Source: a virus. Taken from it: 26,184 nucleotides of DNA. A model generated the notes under the pieces. It was not told the DNA's origin. It made no database searches and worked only from the letters and a program-made list of their open reading frames with translations. The DNA lies in the IMG/VR virus record IMGVR_UViG_3300009104_000111, positions 1 to 26,184 of that record. One strand, given 5' to 3'. Below, piece by piece: positions 1-7,547 of this stretch. Numbering within the stretch: the stretch's first letter is position 1; every line of letters begins with the position of its first letter. Position numbers and translations under genes: made by a program.

Positions 1-456
1 AAACAAAGTTTGTACAAACTACACAAATACAGTAGAGAACTTTTTGAAATGCTCGATGATCATACAGAATTAGAAGCATGGGTTCAAGATAAAATTTCAA
101 GAGCATGTTCTTATATAAGTTCTGTAAAGCATTTTCTTGAATATGAAATGGATCATGGTCCAGAAGATAATCCATATGAAGAATTTGAATATGATGATGA
201 TCTGGATATGATTGAAGATGTTCATCATATTGATGATTTAATTCCATTACTCAAACAAATTTATAAAGTTCAAGAGTCGCATAAAATAAATTTGAAAGAT
301 GTTCAAGTAATTGTTGAACCTGATGATGCAGGGGTTTTATACGAAACTTATAAAAAATTAAATGAAGAAAATAAGAAAGAGTTTTCTAAAAAATTATTTG
401 AAAGCAAAGAAGATTTTTGGAATATGGTTTCTTTTTCTAGAAGCAGAGGAGAATAA
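1..456 (+). CDS. Hypothetical phage protein, 5' end outside window
   Basis: The frame is open from the first base and has no ATG near its beginning, so the true start lies upstream and this is the C-terminal 151 residues. The N-terminal part visible here (SRELFEMLDDHTELEAWVQD, then KISRACSYISSVKHFLEYE) resembles a helical segment common in proteins of T4-like marine phages just upstream of gene 21. The middle is very acidic (EEFEYDDDLDMIED) and the C-terminus is charged and probably helical. It lies 3 bp before the next ORF, inside the head-assembly block, so a role in the prohead core or virion is plausible from position only. No enzymatic motif is visible. Confidence 0.7.
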   Translation, partial: KQSLYKLHKYSRELFEMLDDHTELEAWVQDKISRACSYISSVKHFLEYEMDHGPEDNPYEEFEYDDDLDMIEDVHHIDDLIPLLKQIYKVQESHKINLKDVQVIVEPDDAGVLYETYKKLNEENKKEFSKKLFESKEDFWNMVSFSRSRGE

Positions 457-459
457 TTA

Positions 460-708
460 ATGGCTTATAAAATACTTGGTGCCTTAGTAACCGATCCAGC
501 AAATAGTACCGTTGGTTCAGCAACTACAGTTGCGTGTAACATAGAAACTGCGGGAACTGTAGAAGTACAGGGACCTGCAATAAATGGTGGATCTTGGGAA
601 TCTAAAGGAACAATTAAACTTCCTATAGGAATACATAAAATTATTAAAAATTCTGATTGGAGTGTAACCTTTACGGGTCAAGCAACTTCAGTAGCACATT
701 CGGACTAA
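460..708 (+). CDS. Small hypothetical protein, probably beta-rich virion protein
   Basis: This 82-residue protein starts at an ATG preceded by a good ribosome binding site (GAGGAG at about 447-452). It is rich in Gly, Thr, Ser and Val and short on charge, with alternating hydrophobic stretches such as STVGSATTVACNIETAG. That composition fits a small beta-sandwich or decoration protein. It has no signal peptide or transmembrane segment. It sits between the truncated first gene and two very basic proteins, all upstream of the prohead protease gene. A structural role is inferred from place and composition only; I do not recognise the family. Confidence 0.65.
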   Translation: MAYKILGALVTDPANSTVGSATTVACNIETAGTVEVQGPAINGGSWESKGTIKLPIGIHKIIKNSDWSVTFTGQATSVAHSD

Positions 709-716
709 GGTCATGA

Positions 717-1025
717 ATGAAAAGAATACACAAAATAAGTCGTGTTCGAACTATTGGAGGAAGACGAAAAGCATTTAGAAATATTTTTAGAAAAAATAGA
801 GGATTAATTGGTAAGGGATATAGAAAGGTTGCAGGTAAGAAGATTCTCAAAAAAATGACTGCAAAGGAAAGAAAGAAATTTAATCCCAAAACTAATCTAA
901 AAATAAGACAGTCTTTAAGAAAAAGAAAAATAAAACAGAGATTGATAAACATAAAAAGAAAGAAAACGCTAAGGTCTGGGTTATTTAGAGGAATTACAAA
1001 GTTAAATAAAAACATAAAAAGATGA
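717..1025 (+). CDS. Very basic small protein, possible prohead core component
   Basis: A 102-residue protein dominated by Lys, Arg and Ile, with almost no acidic residues (for example KMTAKERKKF and LRKRKIKQRLINIKRKK). The ATG at 717 follows AAGG at 707-710. The stop codon overlaps the next gene's start (ATGA at 1022-1025), so translation is probably coupled. Such a basic protein could bind DNA or the strongly acidic scaffold gp22. In T4 the genes just upstream of gene 21 encode small prohead core proteins (gp67, gp68); this gene sits in the equivalent place, but I see no diagnostic motif for either. The antisense ORF over the same bases is judged a shadow. Confidence 0.7.
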   Translation: MKRIHKISRVRTIGGRRKAFRNIFRKNRGLIGKGYRKVAGKKILKKMTAKERKKFNPKTNLKIRQSLRKRKIKQRLINIKRKKTLRSGLFRGITKLNKNIKR

Positions 1026-1432
1026 CAAAAATTTTCAGAGAATTTAAAGACGAAGCAGAATATCAACATGTTCCTCTAGAGGAAAGAAAGTTTACTCTTC
1101 AGCAAAGATTAAAAGCGGGACAGAGAGCCAGAAGGCGTTCTAAATTATTGACAAGAGCAAAACAAAGAGCATTGAGAAGAGTTGCGAGTCCAGAAGTATT
1201 ACATAAGCGGGCTCGGAGAACAGCAAGAAATATAATGAAAAGTAGAATTGCTAAAGGACAAAGCATTTCAAAAATGTCTCCTGCTCAGAAAATAATGCTT
1301 GCAACAAGATTAGAACGATTTTTACCAAGAATTAAAAAAATGGCTAAGAGATTAGTAAAAGTTAAAAGAAAAGAAGAAATGGCTCGTAAACGAAATAGAA
1401 ACAAAGTAAAAACACCAGGTCAAAAAGGTTGA
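1022..1432 (+). CDS. Basic protein, gp68-like prohead core candidate
   Basis: This 136-residue protein is Arg/Lys-rich with strong helical propensity (QQRLKAGQRARRRSKLLTRA, later RVASPEVLHKRARRTARNIM). The N-terminal 20 residues are more acidic and the C-terminus ends in a basic tail. Position immediately before the gene 21 protease matches T4 gene 68, which encodes a small basic prohead core protein, and similar Arg-rich proteins occur there in other T4-like phages. The gene overlaps the preceding one by four bases and is followed three bases later by gene 21. Assignment to gp68 rests on position and composition and is not proven. Confidence 0.7.
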   Translation: MTKIFREFKDEAEYQHVPLEERKFTLQQRLKAGQRARRRSKLLTRAKQRALRRVASPEVLHKRARRTARNIMKSRIAKGQSISKMSPAQKIMLATRLERFLPRIKKMAKRLVKVKRKEEMARKRNRNKVKTPGQKG

Positions 1433-1435
1433 GTT

Positions 1436-2083
1436 ATGCATTTAATTACAGAACTAAATGAAAATATAGAGTACGTTACCGAAGAAGGAAAAGACGGGAA
1501 AAAATCTCTATATATTCAGGGGCCCTTTATGATGGCAGAAGTGAAAAATAAGAACGGAAGAATTTATCCCAAAGAAGTTCTTATGAAAGAAATAAAAAGA
1601 TATAATGAAAGTTATGTCGGAAAAAATAGAGCATTTGGGGAACTGGGTCATCCAGATGGTCCTGGTATAAATTTAGAACGGGTATCACACATGATTACTG
1701 AATTAAAAGAAGACGGTAATAATGTTGTCGGCAAAGCGAAGATTATTGATACCCCATATGGTAAAATTGTGCAAGATTTAATTGGTAATGGCGCACAATT
1801 AGGCGTATCTTCTAGAGGAATGGGTTCTTTAGAAGAAAAAGGCGGAGTAAAATACGTAAAAGATGATTTTTATTTAGCAACTGCCGCAGATATAGTTGCT
1901 GATCCTTCTGCTCCTGAAGCCTTTGTTCAAGGTATCATGGAAGGAAAGGAATGGGTTTGGGAATCAGGTGTTCTTAGAGAAAAGGTGATTTCTGCTATTC
2001 ACAAAGAAGTTGCCAAAGCGCCGTCTAAAAAACTAGAAAATGTTAAGTTAAAAGCATTTAATAGCTTTCTTTCAAACCTATAA
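1436..2083 (+). CDS. 21: Prohead core protease gp21
   Basis: This is the serine protease that processes scaffold and capsid precursors during prohead maturation. The 215-residue product is close to T4 gp21 (212). Visible family features are an N-terminal GPFMMAEVKNKNGRIYPKEV segment, the FGELGHP motif carrying the likely catalytic histidine (about residues 66-72), a GVSSRGMGSL motif carrying the catalytic serine (about residues 123-132), and a downstream ADPSAPEAF segment matching T4 GPSAPDAW. Gene order basic core protein, 21, 22, 23 is the T4 order. The upstream ribosome binding site is weak, so coupling to the preceding gene is likely. Confidence 0.95.
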   Translation: MHLITELNENIEYVTEEGKDGKKSLYIQGPFMMAEVKNKNGRIYPKEVLMKEIKRYNESYVGKNRAFGELGHPDGPGINLERVSHMITELKEDGNNVVGKAKIIDTPYGKIVQDLIGNGAQLGVSSRGMGSLEEKGGVKYVKDDFYLATAADIVADPSAPEAFVQGIMEGKEWVWESGVLREKVISAIHKEVAKAPSKKLENVKLKAFNSFLSNL

Positions 2084-2086
2084 TTG

Positions 2087-2094
2087 TATAAATA
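2087..2094 (+). promoter_or_regulatory. T4-type late promoter upstream of gene 22
   Basis: TATAAATA matches the T4 late promoter consensus exactly. It lies just after the gene 21 stop and 49 bases before the gene 22 start, with no -35 hexamer of the sigma70 type. In T4 such sites are read by RNA polymerase carrying gp55, stimulated by the gp45 clamp; homologues of both are encoded later in this window. Transcription would start about 12 bases downstream, giving a short leader that ends in the AAGGAG ribosome binding site of gene 22. Confidence 0.85.
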
Positions 2095-2142
2095 TAAACA
2101 TGAGACAGAGACAATATTCTCACAAAATTAAGGAGTTATCAC

Positions 2143-3372
2143 ATGTCAGAAGAAAAAAATGAAGCTCTGGAGCAAGAAGCAACAAGTGAAGAAGTGACTG
2201 AGGAAACTCAAGAAGAGTCCACTCAAGAAGACGATGTTCAAGTCGATGAGGCTTCCCTTCCAGGTGCTGGAAAAAATAAAGAACCTATGCACCCCGCTCC
2301 TGAAAAAGCGGCCGATACGGGTGTGAATAATGAGGTTCCAGATGGACCCAAACCTGATTTCACAAAAGGGGTCCCATCTGCTAAGAAACGTCCTGCTGAT
2401 AAAGGAAAAGTTTCTGAAAGTGCATCAAAGATGTCACTTATTAAATCAATTTACGATAAGTTAGATGAGATGAGCAAGGATGAAGTTGCAGAAATTCTCG
2501 GCGCACTTAACGAAGTTGAAGATACAGAATTCGATGAAGAAGGCAATGAAATTGTTTCCGAAACTAAAGAAACAAAAGAAGTAGTTGCTAAAGAAGAATT
2601 CAATCTTGAAAGTGATGTTCAAGCACTTATTGAAGGCGAAGAGCTTTCCGATGAATTTAAAGAAAAAGCGGCCACTATATTTGAAGCCGCAGTTTTTGCC
2701 AGAGTAAATGATGAAATTTCAACAAGAGTTGACAAACTGGATGAACAATACAAAACAGAACTTCAAGAAGCCATTGAAAACAATCGTACAGTTATGATTG
2801 AAAAAGTAGATGACTTTATGAATTATGTTGTTAAAGAATGGATGCAAGAAAATGAACTTGCAGTTGATAAGGGTATTCGTTCAGAAATCGTTGAAGATTT
2901 CATGGTCGGTCTTAAAAATTTATTTGTTGAACACTATGTTGATATTCCAGATGAAAAAGTTGATCTTGTAGATGACTTATTCGCTAAGGTTGAAGACTTA
3001 GAAGGTTCACTAAATTCTGAGATACAGAAAAACATTGATTCATCTAAAGAACTCAAAGAGTACAAAAAGATGGATGCCATGTATACAGTTTCAGAAGGAA
3101 TGACTGAAGTTGATCAAGAAAAAATGATTAAATTGGCAGAAGGTATTGAGTATGAAGACGAAGAATCATATACTGAAAAACTTCAGATCATTAAAGATAA
3201 GTATTTTCGTACAGAAAACGCTGAAGACAAACAGGTTTTAACTGAAGGATCTACAGACACACAAGATGATATGGAACCAAATGACGAAAATTCTTCAGAT
3301 GATGTAATGGCACAAGCACCTGAACATATACAACATTATGCTAAAGCCATTTCTAGAACTATTACTAAATAA
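2143..3372 (+). CDS. 22: Prohead scaffold protein gp22
   Basis: This is the major internal scaffold around which the capsid assembles; it is degraded by gp21. The protein is 409 residues, longer than T4 gp22 (269). Residues 1-45 are almost all Glu, Gln, Thr and Ser. Residues about 50-90 are Pro/Lys-rich. The conserved segment is about residues 160-190 (EELSDEFKEKAATIFEAAVF), followed by long charged helices to about residue 320. Several matches to the gp21 cleavage pattern (hydrophobic, x, Glu, Gly) occur: QALIE/G, KLAE/G and QVLTE/G. The start has a strong AAGGAG site. It lies directly behind a late promoter and 19 bases before gene 23. Confidence 0.93.
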   Translation: MSEEKNEALEQEATSEEVTEETQEESTQEDDVQVDEASLPGAGKNKEPMHPAPEKAADTGVNNEVPDGPKPDFTKGVPSAKKRPADKGKVSESASKMSLIKSIYDKLDEMSKDEVAEILGALNEVEDTEFDEEGNEIVSETKETKEVVAKEEFNLESDVQALIEGEELSDEFKEKAATIFEAAVFARVNDEISTRVDKLDEQYKTELQEAIENNRTVMIEKVDDFMNYVVKEWMQENELAVDKGIRSEIVEDFMVGLKNLFVEHYVDIPDEKVDLVDDLFAKVEDLEGSLNSEIQKNIDSSKELKEYKKMDAMYTVSEGMTEVDQEKMIKLAEGIEYEDEESYTEKLQIIKDKYFRTENAEDKQVLTEGSTDTQDDMEPNDENSSDDVMAQAPEHIQHYAKAISRTITK

Positions 3373-3391
3373 CAATTAAGGAGATTTACAC

Positions 3392-4732
3392 ATGTATCTT
3401 TCAGAAAATTTACAAAAAAAGTGGGCTCCTATTCTTGACCATCCAGAATTGGGTAAAATAGACGACCCATATCGTAAAGCAGTAACAACTGTTTTGTTGG
3501 AGAACCAAGAAAAGTCCATGCAGGAAGACAATCAAGTTCTTTCTTCACAGAATTTCTTGACAGAGGGACAGGCTTCAGGTGCATTTCCAGACACTGGTGG
3601 GGTTGCAAAATATGATCCTATTATGATTTCTCTTGTCAGGCGTGCAATGCCCAATTTGATTGCATACGATGTTTGTGGTGTGCAACCAATGACTGGACCG
3701 ACTGGACTTATCTTTGCTATGAGAGCAAGGTATACTACCATGAGTCAGTCACCAGAGGCCCTTTACAATGAAGCGGACACAAGTTTTTCATCTAATACTT
3801 CCGCTGTAACACAAACTGATAATACTCCAGGACTTCATATCCATACAGATGGAACGGCTAACGCTTCTCATACTTTAACAGCAGGTGGATTAACAACTGC
3901 TCAAGGCGAAGGCGTAACACCTAATAACATGGCTTTCTCAATCGAGAAGGTTACTGTTACTGCGAAGACAAGAGCATTAAGAGCAGATTACACAATGGAA
4001 GTTGCTCAGGATCTTAAAGCAGTTCATGGTCTCGATGCAGAAACAGAACTCAGCAATATTCTTTCCGCTGAGATTCTTGCAGAGATTAACCGTGAGGTTG
4101 TTCGTAAGATTTACAGGGAAGCCATAGTTGGTGCCCAAAATAACACTACACAATCAGGTATCTTTGATCTTGACACAGATTCAAATGGTCGCTGGTCCGT
4201 TGAGAAGTTTAAAGGTCTCATGTTCCAGATCGAGAGAGAAGCAAACGAGATTGCGAAGAAGACACGTAGAGGAAAAGGTAATATGATTATCACTTCTTCA
4301 GATGTTGCTTCTGCACTTCAAATGGCTGGAGTCCTTGATTACGCTCCTGCTCTTGATAGCAATAATCTCAATCCTGATGATGCAGGAAACACTTTTGTTG
4401 GCGTACTTAACGGTCGCTATCGTGTTTATGTTGATCCATATGCAGTAACAAATGATGTCAACTACTTTGTAGTTGGATACAAAGGATCCTCATCTTATGA
4501 TGCAGGTATGTTCTACTGCCCATACGTTCCGTTACAAATGGTACGTGCGGTTGACACAAACACCTTCCAGCCAAAAATTGGATTCAAGACTCGTTACGGT
4601 CTCGTAAGGAATCCTTTCGCAACTGGACAAGTTGAAATTACTAGCACAGGATCTTCGGATATTAGTGGAGATAATGCTGGTGCATCAGCCAATGAGTACT
4701 ACAGGCTTGTAAGAGTAGCTAACTTAATGTAA
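3392..4732 (+). CDS. 23: Major capsid protein gp23
   Basis: This 446-residue precursor forms the capsid hexamers. It is shorter than T4 gp23 (521), as in many marine T4-like phages. The N-terminal helical prodomain (LQKKWAPILDHPELGKIDDP) is followed by a likely gp21 cleavage site NFLTE/GQASG after residue 58, then conserved capsid segments DPIMISLVRRAMPNLIAYD and GVQPMTGPTGLIFAMRARY. Near the C-terminus FQPKIGFKTRYGLVRNPFA is the typical gp23 end motif. The start follows AAGGAG. It is expressed with gene 22 and closed by the terminator downstream. Codon use is less AT-biased than in the neighbouring accessory genes, as expected for an abundant protein. Confidence 0.97.
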   Translation: MYLSENLQKKWAPILDHPELGKIDDPYRKAVTTVLLENQEKSMQEDNQVLSSQNFLTEGQASGAFPDTGGVAKYDPIMISLVRRAMPNLIAYDVCGVQPMTGPTGLIFAMRARYTTMSQSPEALYNEADTSFSSNTSAVTQTDNTPGLHIHTDGTANASHTLTAGGLTTAQGEGVTPNNMAFSIEKVTVTAKTRALRADYTMEVAQDLKAVHGLDAETELSNILSAEILAEINREVVRKIYREAIVGAQNNTTQSGIFDLDTDSNGRWSVEKFKGLMFQIEREANEIAKKTRRGKGNMIITSSDVASALQMAGVLDYAPALDSNNLNPDDAGNTFVGVLNGRYRVYVDPYAVTNDVNYFVVGYKGSSSYDAGMFYCPYVPLQMVRAVDTNTFQPKIGFKTRYGLVRNPFATGQVEITSTGSSDISGDNAGASANEYYRLVRVANLM

Positions 4733-4758
4733 GTTTCTCTAAAAAACTTAGTATATAT

Positions 4759-4793
4759 AAAAGGGAGTGGGGTAAAACCTATTCCCTTTTTTT
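4759..4793 (+). terminator. Rho-independent terminator after gene 23
   Basis: A stem of about 13 pairs (4759-4771 with 4778-4790, two G-U pairs) encloses a six-base loop and is followed by a run of seven T from 4787. The A run on the left arm also makes it a possible terminator on the other strand. It sits 26 bases after the gene 23 stop and would end the gene 22-23 transcript. A TATATATAAAA stretch (4752-4762) immediately before the hairpin could be a weak late-type promoter for the next genes, but it does not match TATAAATA. Confidence 0.9.
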
Positions 4794-4808
4794 GTTTTCG
4801 GAGATATT

Positions 4809-5366
4809 ATGCATTCTAAAATTGATTTATATAAACAACTTCCTCCTTTTCCTGGTATTTCTCTAGGACCTCATTTAGATAATATTAAAAAATTAATAAA
4901 ATCTACAGAATCAAAAACCGCATTAGATTATGGATGTGGAGCCGCAACACATTACATAAAAGATAAAATCCATTTATCATGGGGCCTTGAGAAGATGGGA
5001 CTTTATGATCCCGCAATACCAAAATGGGGCCTTTTACCATCTGGTAATTTTGATTGTGTTATTTGTACAGATGTTTTAGAACATGTTCCAGAAGAAGAAA
5101 TAAATGATACTTTAAAAGAAATTTTTACATTATCGAATAAATGTGTTTTTTTAAATATAGCAATGTATCTTGCTCATCACAAACTACCAAATGGTGAAAA
5201 TGCTCATTGTACATTGAAACCAATACAGTGGTGGAGAGATAAAATAGCTGAAACAATAAAAGAAAATATTATAGTTCATGTTGTATATTCATATGCACAT
5301 GCTCCAACCGCCGATCCTCTATATGAAAAACGCCCCACAACTTTTGAAATTTATACTAAAAAATGA
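4809..5366 (+). CDS. Class I SAM-dependent methyltransferase
   Basis: The 185-residue protein shows methyltransferase motif I (TALDYGCGAATHY, about residues 37-49) and the post-motif region NFDCVICTDVLEHV (about residues 78-91), where DVLEHV is typical of small-molecule and sugar methyltransferases. The substrate cannot be told. It starts a cassette with two Rossmann-like paralogues, a glycosyltransferase and a second methyltransferase, which suggests work on glycans or cell-surface sugars. The start at 4809 follows GGAG at 4800-4803. The stop overlaps the next start (ATGA). It follows the gene 23 terminator, so it needs its own promoter or read-through. Confidence 0.85.
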   Translation: MHSKIDLYKQLPPFPGISLGPHLDNIKKLIKSTESKTALDYGCGAATHYIKDKIHLSWGLEKMGLYDPAIPKWGLLPSGNFDCVICTDVLEHVPEEEINDTLKEIFTLSNKCVFLNIAMYLAHHKLPNGENAHCTLKPIQWWRDKIAETIKENIIVHVVYSYAHAPTADPLYEKRPTTFEIYTKK

Positions 5367-5944
5367 TTTTTTGCATAGGTAATGGTAAATCGAGAGAAGC
5401 AATAGACTTGCATTTTTTGAAGAAAAAAGGTATAATATATGGAAGTAATGCATTATATCGGGATTTTTCGCCTGATATATTAGTTACAAGTGATCCAAAA
5501 ATGATGGAAGAAATAATAGAATCTGAATATTCTAAAGAAAATAAAGTTTATACAACTGGATATGGATATAGTCAAGGACCCCGTTTAAAAGGACATAATG
5601 TTTCTTTAATACCTTTTGAAAAAATATATCCAGTAAATTCTGGATTTATTTCTGTTAGATTGGCTTATCATTTTTATCCAGAAGATCAAATATATATGAT
5701 AGGTTTTGATTTGTTTGGTGATAGAAAAAATATTTATGATGACTCTCGTAATTATCCGGTGAGTGTAAGTACGTCTAGTGTATACCATAGTCAAGAAGAC
5801 GAAAGAGTTGCACAGTTTTCTTTATTAAAAACTCATTTTTGTCTTGGAATAAGATTAACAAGAGTTATTGATGATGATACAAAAGTTGAAAATATTGATA
5901 ATATAACAACAAAACAATTTTTAGAAGAAATAACGTGGCAGTAG
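5363..5944 (+). CDS. Rossmann-like protein, MAF/DUF115-type, paralogue 1
   Basis: A 193-residue protein with an N-terminal strand-loop motif FCIGNGKSREA, followed by GSNALYRDFSPDILVTSD and later YMIGFDLFGDRKNIYD. The GNGxS loop and the pattern of a residue number plus an aspartate strand resemble the Rossmann-like domain of the DUF115/MAF group, linked in other organisms to nonulosonic acid transfer and surface glycosylation. The next gene repeats the same motifs, so the two are tandem paralogues. It overlaps the preceding methyltransferase by four bases. Family assignment is from memory of motifs; the reaction is not known. Confidence 0.75.
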   Translation: MIFCIGNGKSREAIDLHFLKKKGIIYGSNALYRDFSPDILVTSDPKMMEEIIESEYSKENKVYTTGYGYSQGPRLKGHNVSLIPFEKIYPVNSGFISVRLAYHFYPEDQIYMIGFDLFGDRKNIYDDSRNYPVSVSTSSVYHSQEDERVAQFSLLKTHFCLGIRLTRVIDDDTKVENIDNITTKQFLEEITWQ

Positions 5945-6618
5945 TAGTAATAGGAAATGGAAAATCCAGACAGCATATGGATTTAGATAAAATTAAAGAA
6001 AAAGCATGGACCTTTGGTTGTAATGCTTTGTATCGTGATTTTGCACCAGATTATCTTTTAACCGTTGATGGTCATATTACTCATGAAGTATTAGATTCTG
6101 ATTATTCTTTAAACAATAAAGTTCTTATTAGTAATATGAATCCTCTTCCAGCAGAAGTTAGAGATTCTATGGAGATTCCTGATGATGCTATATTATTTGA
6201 GAATGAATCAACTGGTTATGAATTCATTTATAATGGATTTAGACGACATCATCATATAACTTGGATAAAAGAAAAAAGTCAAATATCACATGTTCCTAGT
6301 CCAATATATGGAGGAAGTGCTGGTATACAAACTATAAGAGTAGCACATGAATTTTATCCAAAAGACATAAAATATTTAATAGGTTTTGATGTATTTGGTG
6401 AAAGAGACAATATCTATGATGGTACTAATGCATATCCTTCAAAAGGAGCGGCTAATACTATGTCACAAGAATTTATAGATGGATTTAAAGACTTGCTAAA
6501 TATATATGATGATCTTATAATGAAAAGAGTTATTGATCAAGATCAATCATTAGAAAATATACCAAACGTATCGGAAGATGAATTATGGCAGAATCTAGCA
6601 GACAACCAAAAAATTTAA
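5935..6618 (+). CDS. Rossmann-like protein, MAF/DUF115-type, paralogue 2
   Basis: A 227-residue protein starting at GTG 5935 (no ATG fits before the GNGKSR motif, and the GTG lies inside the end of the preceding gene). It repeats the motifs of paralogue 1: VVIGNGKSRQHMDLDKIKEK, FGCNALYRDFAPDYLLTVD and YLIGFDVFGERDNIYD. It has about 35 extra residues in the middle (ENESTGYEFIYNGFRRHHH and following, about 75-105) that paralogue 1 lacks. Keeping both copies side by side suggests divided function or a heterodimer. The context of methyltransferases and a glycosyltransferase points to sugar modification, but nothing in the sequence shows the substrate. Confidence 0.75.
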   Translation: MAVVVIGNGKSRQHMDLDKIKEKAWTFGCNALYRDFAPDYLLTVDGHITHEVLDSDYSLNNKVLISNMNPLPAEVRDSMEIPDDAILFENESTGYEFIYNGFRRHHHITWIKEKSQISHVPSPIYGGSAGIQTIRVAHEFYPKDIKYLIGFDVFGERDNIYDGTNAYPSKGAANTMSQEFIDGFKDLLNIYDDLIMKRVIDQDQSLENIPNVSEDELWQNLADNQKI

Positions 6619-7091
6619 ATTATTTTATACCTACGGGTTTTAAATTTAATGTTGATAAAATTCCACATGTAAACTTTTTTTGTCAATCTACGAATTTGCC
6701 TGGTCTGTCAGCGGGACAGTGGTTAATGACAACTCCTCTTAGAGATATACCTGTTGCTGGCGATAAGGTTCAAATGAATGAATTGCGTGTTAGATTTGTG
6801 ATAGATGAAGAATTGCAAAATTGGTTAGAGATTTATGAGTGGATAAAAGCAATTACTTTTCCTGAAACTACAGAACAATATAGACATGAAAATGTGTATT
6901 CTGATGGTATATTGACAATTCTTACGAGCAATAAAAATGTTCAATATGTAGCAAAATTTACAAATTTATTTCCAGTAGATTTGACAGATATAGAAATGTC
7001 TTCAGATGTTGCTGATGCAGAAGTTGTTGCCGCAGATGCTACATTTGCATATAGTACATATAAAGTTGAGAGAATTATAGGAGAACGTTGA
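6585..7091 (+). CDS. Probable tail-tube-fold virion protein
   Basis: This 168-residue protein begins inside the end of the preceding gene (34 bases of overlap). It has features of the contractile-tail tube fold: a first strand with KIPHVNFFCQSTNLPGL, an IPVAGDKVQMNELRVRFVID segment that matches the T4 gp19 layout (VAG-D, then a strand and helix), a helix NWLEIYEWIKAI, and a C-terminal FTNLFPVDLTDIEM segment followed by a strand ending in TFAYSTYKVERI. T4 gp19 has the parallel GLWPTNVGELQLDWDS. It may be a tube or tube-initiator (gp54/gp19-like) component. The exact T4 equivalent is not settled. Confidence 0.7.
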   Translation: MAESSRQPKNLNYFIPTGFKFNVDKIPHVNFFCQSTNLPGLSAGQWLMTTPLRDIPVAGDKVQMNELRVRFVIDEELQNWLEIYEWIKAITFPETTEQYRHENVYSDGILTILTSNKNVQYVAKFTNLFPVDLTDIEMSSDVADAEVVAADATFAYSTYKVERIIGER

Positions 7092-7103
7092 TTATGAGGT
7101 ATA

Positions 7104-7547
7104 ATGAAATTAGAAGATATACAAGAATTATGGACCAGTGATTGTGTTCTAGATGATTTACAATTAGATGTAGAATCAACAAGAATACCAGAACTTCACA
7201 ACAAATATTTTAAAATTTTTTCAGATGAAAAATTAAGACTTGTAAAATATGAGTCAAAAATGAAAGAATTGTCTAAATTAAAATGGCTTTATTATACAGG
7301 TAAACTTGACAAAGATAGTTTAGACAAATTAGAATGGGAACCATTTGAATTAGATATTAAATCTAGAAATAAATTAGATATAGATAGGTTTTTAAATTCT
7401 GATAAAGATATAATTGAAATGCAAGAAAAAATTGAATATCAAAAAGAAAAAATAAATTATTTAGAATCAATTATAAAAACGATTATCAATAGAAATTTTT
7501 TGATTAAGAGTATAATTGATTGGAGAAAATTTACTTCAGGAGCATAA
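7104..7547 (+). CDS. uvsY: Recombination mediator UvsY
   Basis: UvsY loads the UvsX recombinase onto single-stranded DNA coated with gp32. The protein is 147 residues against 137 in T4. It is helical and charged, starts with LEDIQELWTSDCVLDD, and ends in the family-typical NRNFLIKSIIDWRKFTSGA. The stop TAA shares a base with the start of the next gene (TAATG at 7545-7549). Its position beside structural and glycan genes is compatible with marine T4-like genomes, where uvsY often lies near gene 25 and tail genes. The assignment rests mainly on the C-terminal motif, the length and the TSDCVLD segment. Confidence 0.85.
   Translation: MKLEDIQELWTSDCVLDDLQLDVESTRIPELHNKYFKIFSDEKLRLVKYESKMKELSKLKWLYYTGKLDKDSLDKLEWEPFELDIKSRNKLDIDRFLNSDKDIIEMQEKIEYQKEKINYLESIIKTIINRNFLIKSIIDWRKFTSGA

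Noticed and set aside
7520-7546. TTG start for the glycosyltransferase inside uvsY
   Set aside because: ATG 7547 has CAGGAG upstream and begins with the usual first strand of the GT-B fold.
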